64,000 nucleotides of DNA from Edolisoma coerulescens. Lineage: Eukaryota; Chordata; Aves; Passeriformes; Campephagidae. Of this stretch, positions 48,028-60,668 are shown in pieces; the stretch's first letter is position 1; every line of letters begins with the position of its first letter. The stretch is from assembly GCA_013397115.1 (NCBI GenBank), contig VWZW01002568.1:1814073-1878072 (forward strand), read 5' to 3'. The notes beneath the pieces were generated by a model, which was not told where the DNA came from, did not search any database, and saw only the letters and a program-made list of their open reading frames with translations. The translations under genes were made by a program, and so were the position numbers.

Positions 48028-48330
48028 GAGGTTGTGGAGAGGTGAGGGTTGACCTCTTCTCCCAGGCGAGGATAGGGTTGTGATAGCACAAGGGGAAATG
48101 GCCTAAAGATGTGCCAGCAGGGGTCCAAGTTGGATGTCAGGAAAAATTTCCTCGCTGAAAAATGGTCAATCATTGGAACAGGCTGCCCAGGGAGGCATCA
48201 GCATCTCTGTCAATGTCCAAAAAACAAGTAGAGTGATATGATTTAGTGGGCATGGGGATAAATGGTCTGAGGTTGGAACTGATGATCTTGAAGGCCATTT
48301 CCCACCTTAGCGATTCCATAATTCCGTGAG
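48028..48330 (+). mobile_element. older CR1 LINE, about 300 bp
   Basis: 'gacctcttctcccaggcg', 'cacaaggggaaatggcct', 'aagttggatgtcaggaaaaa', 'ggaacaggctgcccaggg' and 'ggttggaactgatgatcttg' with a decayed tail. This is an older CR1 3' region on the plus strand, different in type from the younger copies (which read 'cacaggttgcccagagaag'). Confidence 0.88.
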
Positions 48331-49724
48331 GAAAACAACTGCTCTCTAACTTTGGGCTAATAACTGCTCAATGACCATGGCTCAGATCATGCTTCCTCTG
48401 GTGACAAATGTTTGAGTTCTGTCCCATTTTTAACACCGGTGCCAATACTCTACTATTGCTATTAATGTCCACTGGGGGTATTTTGACAACCCAACACAAG
48501 CTGTTGACTTTGAAAATCTGATTAACATATTAATTTCAATCATTTGCACACCAATAAATCTTTGTACTTTTTTGGAAAGAGAACATAGATTGTCCCCTGT
48601 ATTGCAAGCAGCACATCTACAACAATGTTCACCACCACCACCACCACACTTGTTCTGCTTTACAAACCAGACCCTTGATATAGATTTCAAAGAGCTTTCA
48701 TGTAAAATCCTGCTTGACCTTGTTGCATTGTCAACAGAAAACAACTTTTATGTACAGTCTCTGGTGTCTTTCTTTTTGCTTCTTTTTTTTTTTTTTTTAA
48801 CATCAATACGTAATGATACAAAAGGATTTCTGATAATATAATTTTTTGACTAGCAGCAAAATAGCTGCCACTTCACTCCACTGCATATATTATTATGGGT
48901 TTATTATCTTGTCATATTTTTCTATCTTTTTTCCCTCTTTATGGAAAAGATTGTTTCTAATATCCTTTCAACTGGAAAACATACTCAAGCCCTTTTTGCA
49001 TTTGCTTAGCCCTCACTTATTAATTCTTCTGTTAGCAGGCAAGGAAGAGAGGAATAAAAAAGCTGCTGGTTATTCCTAGAAAGAAAGAATGTGTGTTTTG
49101 TAGTCAGAGCAGGAATGGAAAAAAGTGGGCTCTTGGGCTCCAATCCATTCTACTGTGAGTTGAGGACTTAATTTCATTCACTTTGGTTTGGATCAAGGCT
49201 GTGTGTTTGTCTTTCTCTGATAACTGCAGCAGCACCGACCCATTCAGGTTGGTGTCTTTCAAGTGGAATGAAATGCATGATTCAAATCCCTTGCTCCATC
49301 AGAGCTTTGCGTGTGGGTCTGTCGGGTAGAGCAGCGACACGAAGAGTCTTTGAGCTGAACTAAGCTCAGTGAAATTGTGATTTTGTAGGTCTCTGCCCAG
49401 GTGATTTACCCCATCACATCTGATGTGCATTTTCTCTACCTTGTGCTACCACTGCAGTTAGTTTCTGTCTTCTCTTTCCCCCTTCAAATCAGGACAGATT
49501 CTCCTCATTCATTTGAGCGTTTACCTTCCCCCAGCACTTCACTTCTGTGGTGCAAATTTGGTAATAATCCCACTGCATTTGAAGATATCTGCTCCCTCCC
49601 ACAAAAGAGACACAAAGAAATCAGATAAGAATGTTTATGCTCATCAAATTCCTCATATAGAAATTTTTCTTTGTTACAGAACACCTGTGTTAGGTCAGAT
49701 TGAAGGTCCAGCCAACCCATCATT
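48331..49724. other. unique noncoding sequence
   Basis: No gene or transposon is recognised. It contains a (CAC)n run at 48629-48649 and a T run near 48784-48799. Confidence 0.5.
48629..48649 (+). repeat. (CAC)n trinucleotide repeat
   Basis: About six to seven units of CAC/ACC. Confidence 0.8.
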
Positions 49725-49920
49725 TCATAGAATCATTAAGGTTGGAAAAGACCTCCAATATCATCAAATCCAACCTTTGCCCAAACTCCACCATGCTCAC
49801 TAAACCATATCACAAAGTGCCATTTTTGAACACTACCAGGGATGATGAGTCTGCCACTTCCCTGGAGAGCCTGTTCCAAAGTTCAGATAAGCCCTGTCAC
49901 TTGTTCCTAAAAGGAGAAAT
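49725..49920 (-). mobile_element. older CR1 LINE, about 195 bp
   Basis: 'tcatagaatcattaaggttg' and 'gaaaagacctccaatatcat' open the inverted 3' end, followed by 'actaccagggatgatgagtc' and 'cttccctggagagcctgttc'. Same subfamily as the short piece at 10318. Confidence 0.88.
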
Positions 49921-52301
49921 TCTGGTGCAGTTCATGTCCCAAGGGAAAAACTCTTCTGGGAAATGCAGCCTTGGTTTGAGCTGCTGCCCTTCTCCAGAAG
50001 TTGCTGCACCCAGGAGTGAAAAAATAGAGGCAGAATCAATACTTTCAGCCTATTTGTCTCATAAATTTGGTGTTTTCCCTTTGCTTTTTTACTATCTTCT
50101 TTGCAATCAAATGGCTTAACTCATAGGGTGACTTATTACCTTTTTGTTGGTGGGGATGATTTGTTTGCCATAGTGCAGAGCAGGACTAAACTCAGTTTTC
50201 AAGACTGTCCATAGCAGTGGCTTCTATATTCCCTTGAAAAAGTGGGGGAAAACGGTTCAGAATCCTTTGGGCTATAAACAGACAAGGAACTGAACCTACA
50301 GCTTGGTGTATCAGTTCCAAGGATTAAATTCTTCTGGTCACCCATCCAGTAGAAGAACTAGACCCACAAATGTAGCCCTTGCGGGGATGTAGAGTGAACA
50401 GTGATTTTGACCAAAAATTCATGATTTTGAGAAAAAAGCCATGATTTGGCTGAGTCCAGAATGTCAGTTCAACTGCTTCTGCTTTCATCCCTTTCCTTTA
50501 TTTTTTTCCACAAAGGGAATAAACACTGCCCAGACCAAGATCCACCATTATAAGCATGTGCTGAAGGTCTGCAGCCTTTTCTTTTGTGCTGTAAATGCTA
50601 TTAAACATTTCCTTTTATGTGTTCCACATCTTCTAAAGCAACTCACCCTTAAAACAATAAAATTTGGAGGGGAGAGGACAACTGACCCCAAACAACGAAT
50701 CGTTCTGTGTAGAAAGGGCCACAGTCCTGTTAATTCAAATGACATTTTGACAGTAGCATGCTGTCAGCCCAATGGTTTGACCTATACAACAACCTCTAAT
50801 TATTACTAATTAAAGAATTAATTATTCATGGCAGCACGCGCTATTAGCATAGCAGAGATGTGTTGGAATATGAGTTATGCGCGGTTTATGAATCTTCAGA
50901 AAATAGATTCTTTAATAAATTAATAAAGGGGCTCTGGGGTTTCATTAAAAGGTGGCTGGAGGGGTTGCAAGCCAGTTTCCAAGGAGACCACAGGTGGTTT
51001 GCTTGGATTTTTTTTTTAGTTAAACTTGTTTGGGCCAGATGATTTCCCTGCCCCCCTCCCCCTCTCGCTCTGTCCTCACTGCTCTTTCCTCAGGCAGCGA
51101 GGAGAACATTTTAATGAAACCCCTGTTGTCCTCATATCGCTTTGATCCCCGTGTGGTCTCCAACCTCCACGTTGGCCAGTTGGAGGATAGTGCAGTTGTT
51201 TTGGTTTGGATTTTTTTTTCTATTCTGTGGGTTTTTTTCTTTTTTTTGATTGAAAGCTCCAACCAGCTCCTCCATGAATAAACAACAGAAATGATAAAAG
51301 CACACTGGTAAAGGAGAATAGAACAAACAAAGGAGAAAATAAAGGAAATTGCATAAATTCAAATGAGACCATCAAGATGGGAACAGAGTTAATTACCTTG
51401 TTTTCTGTCTGAAGAGCAGATTTGGTGGTTGTTCTTGTTAGTATTTTTATATTCATGTTTGTTTCTAACATGATATTTCTTATTCTTTGGGCTAGTTTAT
51501 AGATTTTATTGTTATTAAAGAAACAGGAGAGAGAACATTTTTCTCTTCTTCTTTTTATTTTTTTGTTTTTGTTCTGTCATGACCAATGTTTCCCAACATT
51601 TATTTCACTCTAATAATACAGAGGATGATATTAATACCTCCCACTACTGCTAACTAAACAGTGATATAAATAGCAATAACAATGCTTCCAAGCTTTTTCT
51701 CCAGCTTCCAGATCGCATTAAAATTCCATCCTTGATTAAGAAAAGCCTCAACAAAATAGCAGCTACATTAAAAGGATAAAATTAAATGTTTCTGCCTCAT
51801 TTTCTGAGAGCTTGTCTTCCAACCAGTGAAGGGCATAACCACCAAGTGGAGTGATCCTTGCTGCTGCACAGATCCCACCACAATTACCAGTACTGCTATC
51901 AGGGGCCAAGCAAGTTCACCATCTTGATAGTTAAGGGCTCCATAAAGAGGATCATGAGGGAGGTTTCATTTCCTCTGTTGCTGCTCACCAAAATGTTAGG
52001 AAAAGGACATTCTGTTGGAAGTGATCTGTCCCATCCATCTGGGACACTCTTGTTAGCAAAAGAGGAGTAACCTCCATAGGCTATGGGGAGAATTTGGTGT
52101 TATGTGCACAACTTTCCAGTAAGGTGCAAGGTTACTTCATGCTGGCTTGAAGCCCATCACTTCTCATTCAGTTGAAACACAGCTTCCAGAAAGACACAGA
52201 TATTTCTTAATTTCAGATTGCACTTGAAGATGAATTTATTTTAATTCTTGGCAAGTGGTTCCACAAACTATCTACTGCAGAGGTTATGTGTTCTTGTATT
52301 A
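49921..52301. other. unique noncoding sequence
   Basis: No gene or recognised transposon. It contains the candidate regulatory block at 50730-51290. Confidence 0.5.
50730..51290. promoter_or_regulatory. candidate conserved noncoding element (homeodomain cluster, X-box-like site)
   Basis: This repeat-free block has a dense run of TAATTA-type sites at 50797-50830 ('ctaattattactaattaaag', 'aattaattattc'). CpG-containing words follow ('gcacgcgctattagc', 'tatgcgcggtttatg'), with a further 'taataaattaataaag' near 50912. An RFX X-box-like GTTTCCAAGGAGACC lies at 50975-50989. Farther right 'cattttaatgaaaccc' and 'gaataaacaacag' continue the pattern. Enhancers in gene deserts often look like this; the function is inference. 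Confidence 0.38.
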
Positions 52302-52452
52302 ATTTTGATTGTAGTTAGGGAGAAATTCTGCCCTGTGATGGTGGTAAGGCACTGGTACAGGTTGCCCAGAGAAGCTGTGGCTGCCCCTGGATCCCTGGAA
52401 GTGTCCAGGGCCAGGCTGGATGGGGCTTGGAGCAACCGGGTCTGGTGGAACG
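52302..52452 (+). mobile_element. CR1 LINE, 5' segment of a copy split by an LTR
   Basis: 'ttagggagaaattctgccct', 'ggttgcccagagaagctgtg', 'cctggaagtgtccagggcc' and 'gggtctggtggaacg' run in CR1 order up to the LTR. The rest of the element continues at 52887. The plus strand still shows the ORF2 C-terminal pattern (HWYRLPREAVAAP). Confidence 0.92.
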
Positions 52453-52886
52453 TGTAGTGGTTTAGGGATGATATTCTCCAGTTTAGTGTTCCCACTGAAA
52501 CCACTCCAGACCACCCACCACTCAGTCACTTCCCTCTCCCCTTTCCCCTGCACAGGGCTGGAGAGAGTTGGAGGCACAAAAAGTGAAGATCACAGGCTGA
52601 AATAAGAACAATTTACTGGAAACAGCAATGAGGTAAGAAAATGAACAGTAACAGCCACAATACTGTGATGACAGAGGGTGCAAGAAAGGAAATGTTACTG
52701 CTCAACCCTGAGGAACCCTCCAATAACAGAAAATACCTGACCTTCCCACACTGCCCTGGCCTGGAAGGAAGAACATGTCCCGTTCCTGGAAATTTATGTG
52801 AGGTGCTATAGAATCACCTCCAAGTCCTGGTCATGCCCCTCCTGGCTACTGCAAAAATTAACCCTGTCCTGGCCAGAACCAGGACA
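52453..52886 (+). mobile_element. solo LTR of an endogenous retrovirus, 434 bp, inserted in CR1
   Basis: It begins TGTAGTGGTTTAGGG and ends 'ggccagaaccaggaca', so it has the TG...CA termini of a retroviral LTR. It interrupts a CR1 cleanly: CR1 stops at 'ggtggaacg' and resumes at 'aaggcgtccttgccc'. That gives a 4-bp duplicated site (aacg/aagg) with one mismatch. The interior includes 'ggctgaaataagaacaattt', which resembles passerine ERV LTRs as I remember them. No internal retroviral genes are present, so two LTRs recombined to one. It is a different family from the LTR at 30498. No TATA box or clear poly(A) signal is seen. Confidence 0.75.
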
Positions 52887-52971
52887 AAGGCGTCCTTGCC
52901 CATGGCAGAGGGTTAGAACTAGATGGTCTTTAAGGTGTCTTCCTACATCATTCCATGATTCTATGATTTTT
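52887..52971 (+). mobile_element. CR1 LINE, 3' segment of the split copy
   Basis: 'gtccttgcccatggcagagg', 'gttagaactagatggtcttt' and a tail 'ttccatgattctatgatt' complete the CR1 interrupted at 52452. Confidence 0.92.
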
Positions 52972-55900
52972 AGGGGCAGTGACCCCATATTACTACATCT
53001 ACATACAGTGTCTAAAGCAATAAAGTTTCAGTCTCAGGGGAAGCTGTGGCTGCTCTGGTAATCCATTTATGCATTTCTCCTGTCTTTTTGATCCTTTTCA
53101 CTTATTTTATCACAGCACTCAGAGGCTCTAATGAGGAACTGAGGTTCCACTTTGCTATGTGTGGTATGTGCATATAAATGGGATCACATGACAACCTTGC
53201 AGCACTTCAATAAACTTGATCTCCCTGTGTCTATTTGGCAAATTCACAGGCAGAACCCATTCCTGTTGAAGACAGATCTTTCAAAGAGTGTGGAGGATCC
53301 CAAGCAATTAACCTAATAGGTCATAAAATACCAACTCCAAGGCCCTAGAAATCTGAATAAAACATTGTGCTTGGAAAAGATCAGTTATTTAAGACCAAGT
53401 TCCCACAGAAATGTTTCGTGTGTCAGGCTACATATTTTGGAATAAGTCCTCAAGTCTAGTAAAGAGTTCTGTGGTCAAATTTAACAGTCAAAATGTATCC
53501 AGGTTATGATATCCATATCCCAATAATAATGCCAATGCCAATTATACCAATAGCTCAGTAATAATACCAGTAACCAAAGTCAGCTGGGATATCCCAGTTT
53601 ACTCAAATGAAAGCAAAATCGTGGATCTGGTGCCCACTTCCCAGATAAGCACAGGAAGCATTAGAGAAAGGAAGTGCATCTTATTTTGCCCTGAGAAAAA
53701 GAAGTGGAAAACTTTTGGTTTCAAATGAAAACACATGCTGAAATTTCCATTTTAAAATATGCAGGATAATTCTTGTTTTCCTATATGGATTAAGTCCCTG
53801 TCCTGAACAAGATATCTGTCTGGGATGCTTTATAATAATTTTGCTCTTGGCAAGTTTAGAAATAAGCTCAGGACATAATTCAGAATTGAGTTCCTAATCC
53901 AAATTGGGATTTAAGATATAAAAAGGAAAAGTCTCAGTTTAACCCAGACATGGATGATGCTGCTACACTGATCATCTAAAGTTTTAATGAAGTCTAAAGC
54001 AAATTGACTGAGAAGATTCTCCGAAAACCTAGCCAATTTTATTTAAATACCTTAAAAATAATTTATATGCTTAACTTCAGGCACAAAGGTTTGAAAACCT
54101 AATTGGCTCAGACAATATTACACAGAAAATTAGCATTACCCTTTTCTGTCGATTGCAGTTAACAGGAGCCAGAGCACAGACTGAGATATTTTTCCAAAGT
54201 CTGATAGATTGTAATTGTTGGCTTGCTCTCTGCCAAGGTTTTGGACAAATCTGCCTGGCAGTCATCAAAACAATGACCAGGAACAGGCTGAGAGTTCACA
54301 CACAAAAAGCCAGGATGCTGCATGCTCTTTAGAGATCCTTGCAACACCTTTACCTCGAGTGAAAAGAAAGAAGTCATTGAAACAAAAGTATTTGACTGGA
54401 CAGGACGGTTTGAGACTATCCCCTGCTCATTTTTCTTTTGGGTGGGTGGAAGTGTTTTGAACAGTTCTAACTTTTTTACATTAGTGAGATATTTAAAGTT
54501 TTCACCATTTTGCAAATATTTTTTCATACTGAGTTATTTATCGGAAATACTTCTTTGAAAAAGAACTGAGGAAAAAAAGAGTTTAATTACATAAAAACAA
54601 CACACACACAATTCTGCATTTCTCATTTAATATGCACATCACAAGTCTGTAGATAGGGGGATATAGTCATAAACATGAGTGTAGGTATGCTCAGATTTGA
54701 TAATTTAAGGAATAGTATTAACATTTTAATTTTATTTTTATATTTTGTTTCTTCACAGAACCAGTGAAGAATTTTCAGTTTCCTCTGAAACACTTAGTAA
54801 TATTTATTTCCTTCACTCCCTTCCTCACCTGTCTTTGAGATACGTTTACCACCTGCCAGTGAAACTCTTTCAAGATCTGTGATTGAAAAACATCTCGGGG
54901 ATTTTCAGGATAATATTTCGAAATTTCACAATGATCCTTATTCCTGCAATATATTTTCCTCTTTCCTCCAGATTTATGTGCTGGGATTATTTATTTATGG
55001 TTTCATCAGATATTTTCAATCAGGCTCCTTTAATGGAGGAAGGAATTTCACTTGCTTCCTCATGCCTCTTGTGCTTTGCTTATCAGTTTGTGGTTACAGA
55101 TTTATATACTAGAAACCTTTTTTGTGTGTATTATGAATATCTTTTCCCTGAAATGGTTCTTTTTATTTGTCTTTTTGTTCCCCTGTTCTTCATATTTTTT
55201 TTATGTTATTGCAGGCTAATGAAAACTCTATTTTTATAATTTCCTGAAGAAATTTAATATTCTAAAATTTGGGTTCACTAGCCTCAAAATATATGAATTT
55301 TTTATAGAATTTTTCTGTGTCCAGCTCATCTGCCCAAAAGCAAGGGTCTGGAGTGATCTTCAAGCCCAGCTGTGGGGCAAATAGGGAGCAGCTTTAACTG
55401 AAAAACAATTGTCCAAACACTTCTATCAAGGCTATTACGGTGCTGCTCATTTAACAATGATCTGGACCGGAACATGAAATCAGGAGAAATAAATGGATAC
55501 CAAAACACTGAAGTTAATTACCAACACAAATGGATGTTTACTAATATATATTGTAGAAGCAGTTTTCACTCTAGGAAAATATTATCAGACCCTATGGGCA
55601 TCCATTCCCCATTTTTTTTTTTTTTTTTAATGAGCTCAGGAAAGATTAAAGCCCTAATTAAACACATATTTTATTTCTGTATTTAGGGTTTTGTTTTGTT
55701 TTTTAAACTACATCCTTTTAATGTAAAACCGACATTCTGGCATTGCTCATATGCCCAGAAGAATTAGATAATCAACAACAGTTTATAATAAGAGTGAGCC
55801 AGAACAGAGCATGAAGTTCAATAGAAAGGGTATCTTTTTCTTCACAAGGTTGGGAGAGATCAGATTTTCTTCCAGGTTTGGAGTTTTATTCTGAAAGTCA

Positions 55901-56698
55901 GGTTCAGAACTGCAAATGTATTGCACTTAGAAACCATTTATTTTAACTGCAGTGAAAGTTGGGAGCCAATTGGTGTCAGATACAATTTGAAAAGTATATA
56001 TTAAAGAAATCAAAATTTAATTAAAATGAAATTAAATCTGAGCAGGATAGTGACTCCACATATAGACAACTACATCTAACCTAATCATTAAGCGGTGACT
56101 CAGCTCTCCTAACTCCAGACATCTATGATGTTTGTGCCCACGTGAGTATTTCAGATCCCAGTTTCAGTCTAAGAGTGAGTTAATTCATTCAATAGGATGG
56201 GAAGAATGTCACGATGAATCCTGAAGGAAGACTGTACGTTCACACAGCTGAACTGCCCTCCAAAATCTGCCTCAGCGTCACCGGCAGGAGTGAGGCAGTG
56301 TGGAAACACCTGTGAGTGATTAAAAATGTTATGCTTGAAACCAACATCCTCTGAGCAGAGCTGGTGCTTTAAAGAACTTAAAAGAAGATGTGGCAAATGG
56401 CTGAAATATAAAAAACTATTTCTGTGGCTGATGGAGTTAGCTGAAGTTCATCCCACTCTTCCTGTCCCAAATACCATCGTATCCTATTGGCATGTGGGTG
56501 GAATGGGCAACGTCAGAAATTCATAACATACTTACACCAGTAACATGATGGGCAAATATATTTCAACTATGGATAAGGAACAGAAAAATTGCCTGTAAAT
56601 AAACAAGGAGAAGGTCTAAGAACTTCTTAATTGAAATAATCATTCTGTTACCCAAACCATGCTGTTCACTCCTGTGATGGATAAGGAAAGAAAGGGCT
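52972..56698. other. unique noncoding sequence
   Basis: About 3.7 kb with no gene or recognised transposon. It is AT-rich, with a short (CA)n near 54600-54612 and a T run near 55612-55628. Open frames of up to 122 codons (54159-54527, minus) lack recognisable features. Confidence 0.5.
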
Positions 56699-57055
56699 TT
56701 GGGGAGACCTTATAGCACCTCATAGTACCACAAGGGAGCCTTCAAGATGGCTGGAAAAGGAATTTTTACAACAGCCAGCTGTGATAGGACAAGAGGAATG
56801 GCTTTAAACTGAAGGAGAGTAGATTTAGATTGGATATTAGGAAGAAATTCTTCCCTGTGAGGGTGGGGAGGCCCTGGTACAGGTTGCCCAGAGAAGGTGT
56901 GGTTGCCCCATCCCTGGAAGTGTCCAAGGCCAGGTTGGACAGGGCTTGGAGCAGCCTGGGCTAGTGGAAGGTGTCCTTATTCATGGCAGGGGGTTGGAAC
57001 TAGATGGTCTTTAAGGTCCCTTCAAACCCAAATCATTCTGGGATTCTGTGTTTCT
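56699..57055 (+). mobile_element. CR1 LINE, about 355 bp
   Basis: It starts near 'ggggagaccttatagcacc', then 'gtgataggacaagaggaatg', 'gatattaggaagaaattctt', 'gaggccctggtacaggttgc', 'cttggagcagcctgggc' and 'ggtcccttcaaaccc' with a decayed tail. Plus strand, 5'-truncated. A partial ORF2 C-terminal pattern is visible. Confidence 0.95.
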
Positions 57056-58440
57056 CCGATTTGTTGGGGTGAGATTCTGGAGCAGCCTGACCTTACACCA
57101 AAAGCCAGTGGACCACGCTCATGAAAGTGCTGCCTGACGGCAGCAGAGGATGAAAAGTGAAGAACACCATGGACTCTTCAGATTGTGTGAGCCTACATAA
57201 GAGCTGGTAGTGATAATGTGCCCAGGGCTGAATTACTACTGTTTGTTATGCACATTATTCCTGGTGGTGTGTCAAGAAGGGCTCCTTTTTGCTCCTTGTT
57301 ATGTGTAAGAGCCAAAAAGTAACCACAACTTCTCCAAAAACTTTGCATCTTATGAAGTTTTAACTCTCATTCTCCTATTTCACAGTGGGTGCAATTTTTT
57401 TCCTTTAAAACACCCAACAAACTCTTTGTATAAATGAATGTAAAGCACAGTAAATACTTGAAAGAATGTCAATGCGTGGAAATTATCTGCCTTGCAATTC
57501 CCATGTGGTAGCAGGCAGAAAATTCTCAGAATTTCTGTAAGGAATTTCCAGATAGGTGGTAAGGCCATACCTTTTCCCGACCACAACTTTTTAATGAAGA
57601 ATTCAAAATTTATCTCCGTACACAAATATTCAGGAGAGATCCATGATGTCATCAAAGAATGCTTCAGTGCACTCCCACTTATTAGTACATTACCCATGCA
57701 ATGTCACAGGCAAGACATGAAAAGTACTTTTATTACAGTTAAACACTTTTTTGGAATATCCAGATATTGAAACTAATCAGCAGTATTTTTCCTGGCTCCG
57801 CAAACAGCTTAAACTGCTTTTAGTGGAACCATCTCTGTCACTGAACCACCAGAGCAGAAGTATCATACAGCAACAGTCCAGGCACTAAACTTTTATGAGC
57901 AGCACTAAAACCACTGGGGATGCAGATGAACAGGTATAAATTGTGAATAACTTGATCTCTGTATATAAACAATTAAATATAAATAGATCTGATGTCTCCA
58001 GTGCTGTACATAGGTGGCTCACACCAGAGGAGCATCCAGAGTCTTCTTATACCTGATAATAAGGATCTGAGTCATCTCTTGCTGATTTGACTGCAAATCA
58101 AGTCTAATTCAGAAGGTTTAAATCTAGATTAGCTCTGTGTAAAATGAGATCCAAATTGGCTATGGCTGAGTGATTTACCTCATGTTCCAGTTGAGTCTGA
58201 TTTGTCCACATTGCCTCTTTTTCCATCCATATTCTGTTTTTTTCCTAACCAGAGAATTTCTCCTCAACCAAAGCATATGCTTCTCAGTGATGGTCAAAAG
58301 TCCAAAAGATCTTGACTTTCTGTAGTAAGATTGAAAGGTATTTGTCACACTCAGACAAAGAAATTTTAAATCAAATTCTTAACTATATTTCCCTTTAAAT
58401 AGAACATGAAGTCTATTAGCCATCAGTTCCTCTATAAGAT
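57056..58440. other. unique noncoding sequence
   Basis: No gene or transposon is recognised. A 105-codon minus-strand frame (57697 to 57380) and a 92-codon plus-strand frame overlap each other; neither is supported. Confidence 0.5.
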
Positions 58441-58541
58441 CCTACAGAGGAGGTGCAGAAAGTTTGAGCTGAGCTTTTACACTACCTAAAAGAGGGTCTT
58501 GTAGTGAGGTGGGGGCTTGGTCTCTTCTCCCAGGGTGTCAG
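58441..58541 (+). mobile_element. older CR1 interior fragment without tail
   Basis: 'gagggtcttgtagtgaggtg' and 'ggtctcttctcccaggg' correspond to the segment that starts the copy at 48028 ('gacctcttctcccagg'). Only about 100 bases and no 3' end remain. Confidence 0.55.
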
Positions 58542-60201
58542 AATGATTCCAAAAACTTAGATTTGTCTTGGAATTTGAGTTCAAATACTGGTTACACATA
58601 GTAATAATTATGAAGATGGCAATCTACCCATCTCTGTGTTCTTGTTAGCACTAAATTTTGGATTATTTCTTTTACCTTTTGAGAAGCTTTTTCATGACCA
58701 AAATTAATTTAACTGAGTGTTCCTGAAAAAAAGGGAAGGGGTGGGTAAGTGATGAGGTACTTTTTAACTAGAGTTGCTCGAATTCTTTAATTACTTAATG
58801 CAAAACTTCCCATCTCTATTGAGGGAGTTGTATCAGATTCTCAAACCTGACCTTTCTCTGCATTAAATTTTGCCTTCCTTCTGTCACTCCCACACTAATC
58901 CTGGTGGCTGATCCCCTCTTTTGTCACGCTGCCATAGGTTTATGGAATCATCAGACATGCCCAAAATGCTTCTCTCTCCCACCTTCCAATAATCTTAAAC
59001 ATTGATAGGATTTCACACAAGCTTTTCCAATAGATGTCTTCAAATGGTGCTGAATTTCAGACATGCTGTGAAGGCTTTTTCCTGCCTTTCAGGGTGGAAC
59101 GCACCCAATCCGTCCTATTTTTTTATGATGTGCTGTTGTCCCTTTCAGACCCTGCTGAAGGATCTCAATGCATGGCACAGCTCCTCTGAATGAGCCTGTT
59201 GTCTGAGGGGGAGAGACAATGGGCCTTATTTAATGAGATTAGTTACAATAGGAAAAACAGCTAAAAGGAAAAAAAAAAAAGGGAAAAAGAAAAAAAAAAG
59301 CGGCAGTTATAGCAATTGGAGTGACTGTTAAACCATTCTTTTATGCAAGCTTGGCACCAGCCATACCTTTTCCTGGACATTTGCCAACATCCTTCACAGT
59401 TTAGACTCAGTCGTTGATTTTTTTTTTGTTACAATTTCCGCTCGACTTTACAGTTGCATGGCCCATGGTGTAATTCATTTCCGCTGTGAAAATGCTCCAG
59501 TATATTAACACTTCTGCCTGCTTGTAACTTGATCAAAGCCCATGTATCTGCTTTAATTTACTCTTAACGGTGGGGGTTTTTTTTGGGTTGTTTTTTTTTT
59601 TTTCAAAGTAACGTAGATTTATTTCAAGCTGTGTCACCGTTGAAAATGGGAACCTTGTTTTCAGCAGAGAACCAACAGCAAATCCACTTAAGGAATATGT
59701 TCAGATATGGAGGAACAACTGCAAAAGCAGCTGTCCCGTGAAAATATCCTGGTGCTCTCCTCAAGGACATGAGCACATTTCAGAAAGTGATTCCCGTGCT
59801 GCTACCTGTAAGCAACTGTCTGAGTCACGGGGTGGAGAAAGCAATATTTATATAAAACATGGACTTGATAATTGGCATTGGCAGGGGTTACAACTAATTT
59901 ATTTCCTTTTCCTCAGTTTTCTTGGAGAAAACAGGCTACAGCTTTTAGGGCACTATGAGAAGCCCAGCAGTCAAATGCCTCCACTTTGAAATAGGACATG
60001 GATAGACTCAGAACTACAGGGAAAAATTGGCGGGTTCACTTGGATGGCAACAGACACAAACTCCAGCTAAAAAAAAAAATTAAGCAAATAAAGAATCTTC
60101 ACAGAATGCTATATATGAAAATTCTGAAATTTAATAGTTCCATGATGAAGGTTTTTAGCATACAGCTACTCTTTAAGATAATTTTTTTTAGAAACTGCTG
60201 G
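58542..60201. other. unique noncoding sequence
   Basis: No gene or transposon is recognised. A-rich tracts at 59268-59300 and T runs at 59580-59603 flank the candidate block at 59220-59570. Confidence 0.5.
59220..59570. promoter_or_regulatory. candidate conserved noncoding element with TCF/LEF-type site
   Basis: Apart from an A-rich tract near 59270-59300, the block has few simple repeats. It holds a GATCAAAG word (TCF/LEF type) at 59531-59538, homeodomain-type words ('tggtgtaattc', 'ctttaatttac', 'ttaatgagattag') and isolated CpGs ('ttccgctcg', 'tttccgctg'). Regulatory function is inferred only from pattern. Confidence 0.3.
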
Positions 60202-60668
60202 CATAGAATCATAGATTCAGAGAAAGATTTGGGTTGGAAGGCATATTATCTCATTCCACCCCCTCTGCCAAGGGCAGGGACACCTTCCAGTATCCCAGGT
60301 TGCTCCAAGGCCCATTCAATCTGGCCTGGATCACTTCCAGGGATCCAGGGGTGGCCACAGCTTCTCTGGGAAACCTGTGTCAGGGCCTCAGCACCCTCAC
60401 AGGGAAGAATTCTTTCTCAATATCCCACCTAACCCTGCCCTCTGGCAGGGGGAAGCCGTTCCTCCTCGTCCTGTCCCTCTAGGCCCTTGTCCAAAGTCCC
60501 TCTCCAGCTCTCTTGGAGCCCTTTTAGGCAGTGGAAGGGGCTCTGAGGTCTCCCCAGGGCCTTCTCTTCTCCAGGTTGGACACCCCAGCTCTCAGGCTGT
60601 CTCCTGGGCAGAGTGGCTCCAGCACCCAGAGCGCGCTCATGTTCTCCTCTGGACTGGCTCCAACAGCA
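60202..60668 (-). mobile_element. CR1 LINE, about 465 bp
   Basis: 'catagaatcatagattcag', 'atttgggttggaagg', 'ccaagggcagggacaccttc', 'cagcttctctgggaaacc', 'ctctccagctctcttggagc' and 'cctctggactggctccaac' run in inverted CR1 order into the ORF2 3' part. The frame is broken. The antisense frames that cross it from 59998 and 60234 are artefacts. Confidence 0.95.

Noticed and set aside
49700..50119. 139-codon open frame
   Set aside because: Its first part is antisense CR1; the rest shows no family features.
59998..60432. 144-codon open frame
   Set aside because: Its second half is antisense CR1 and its first half is A-rich sequence without protein features.
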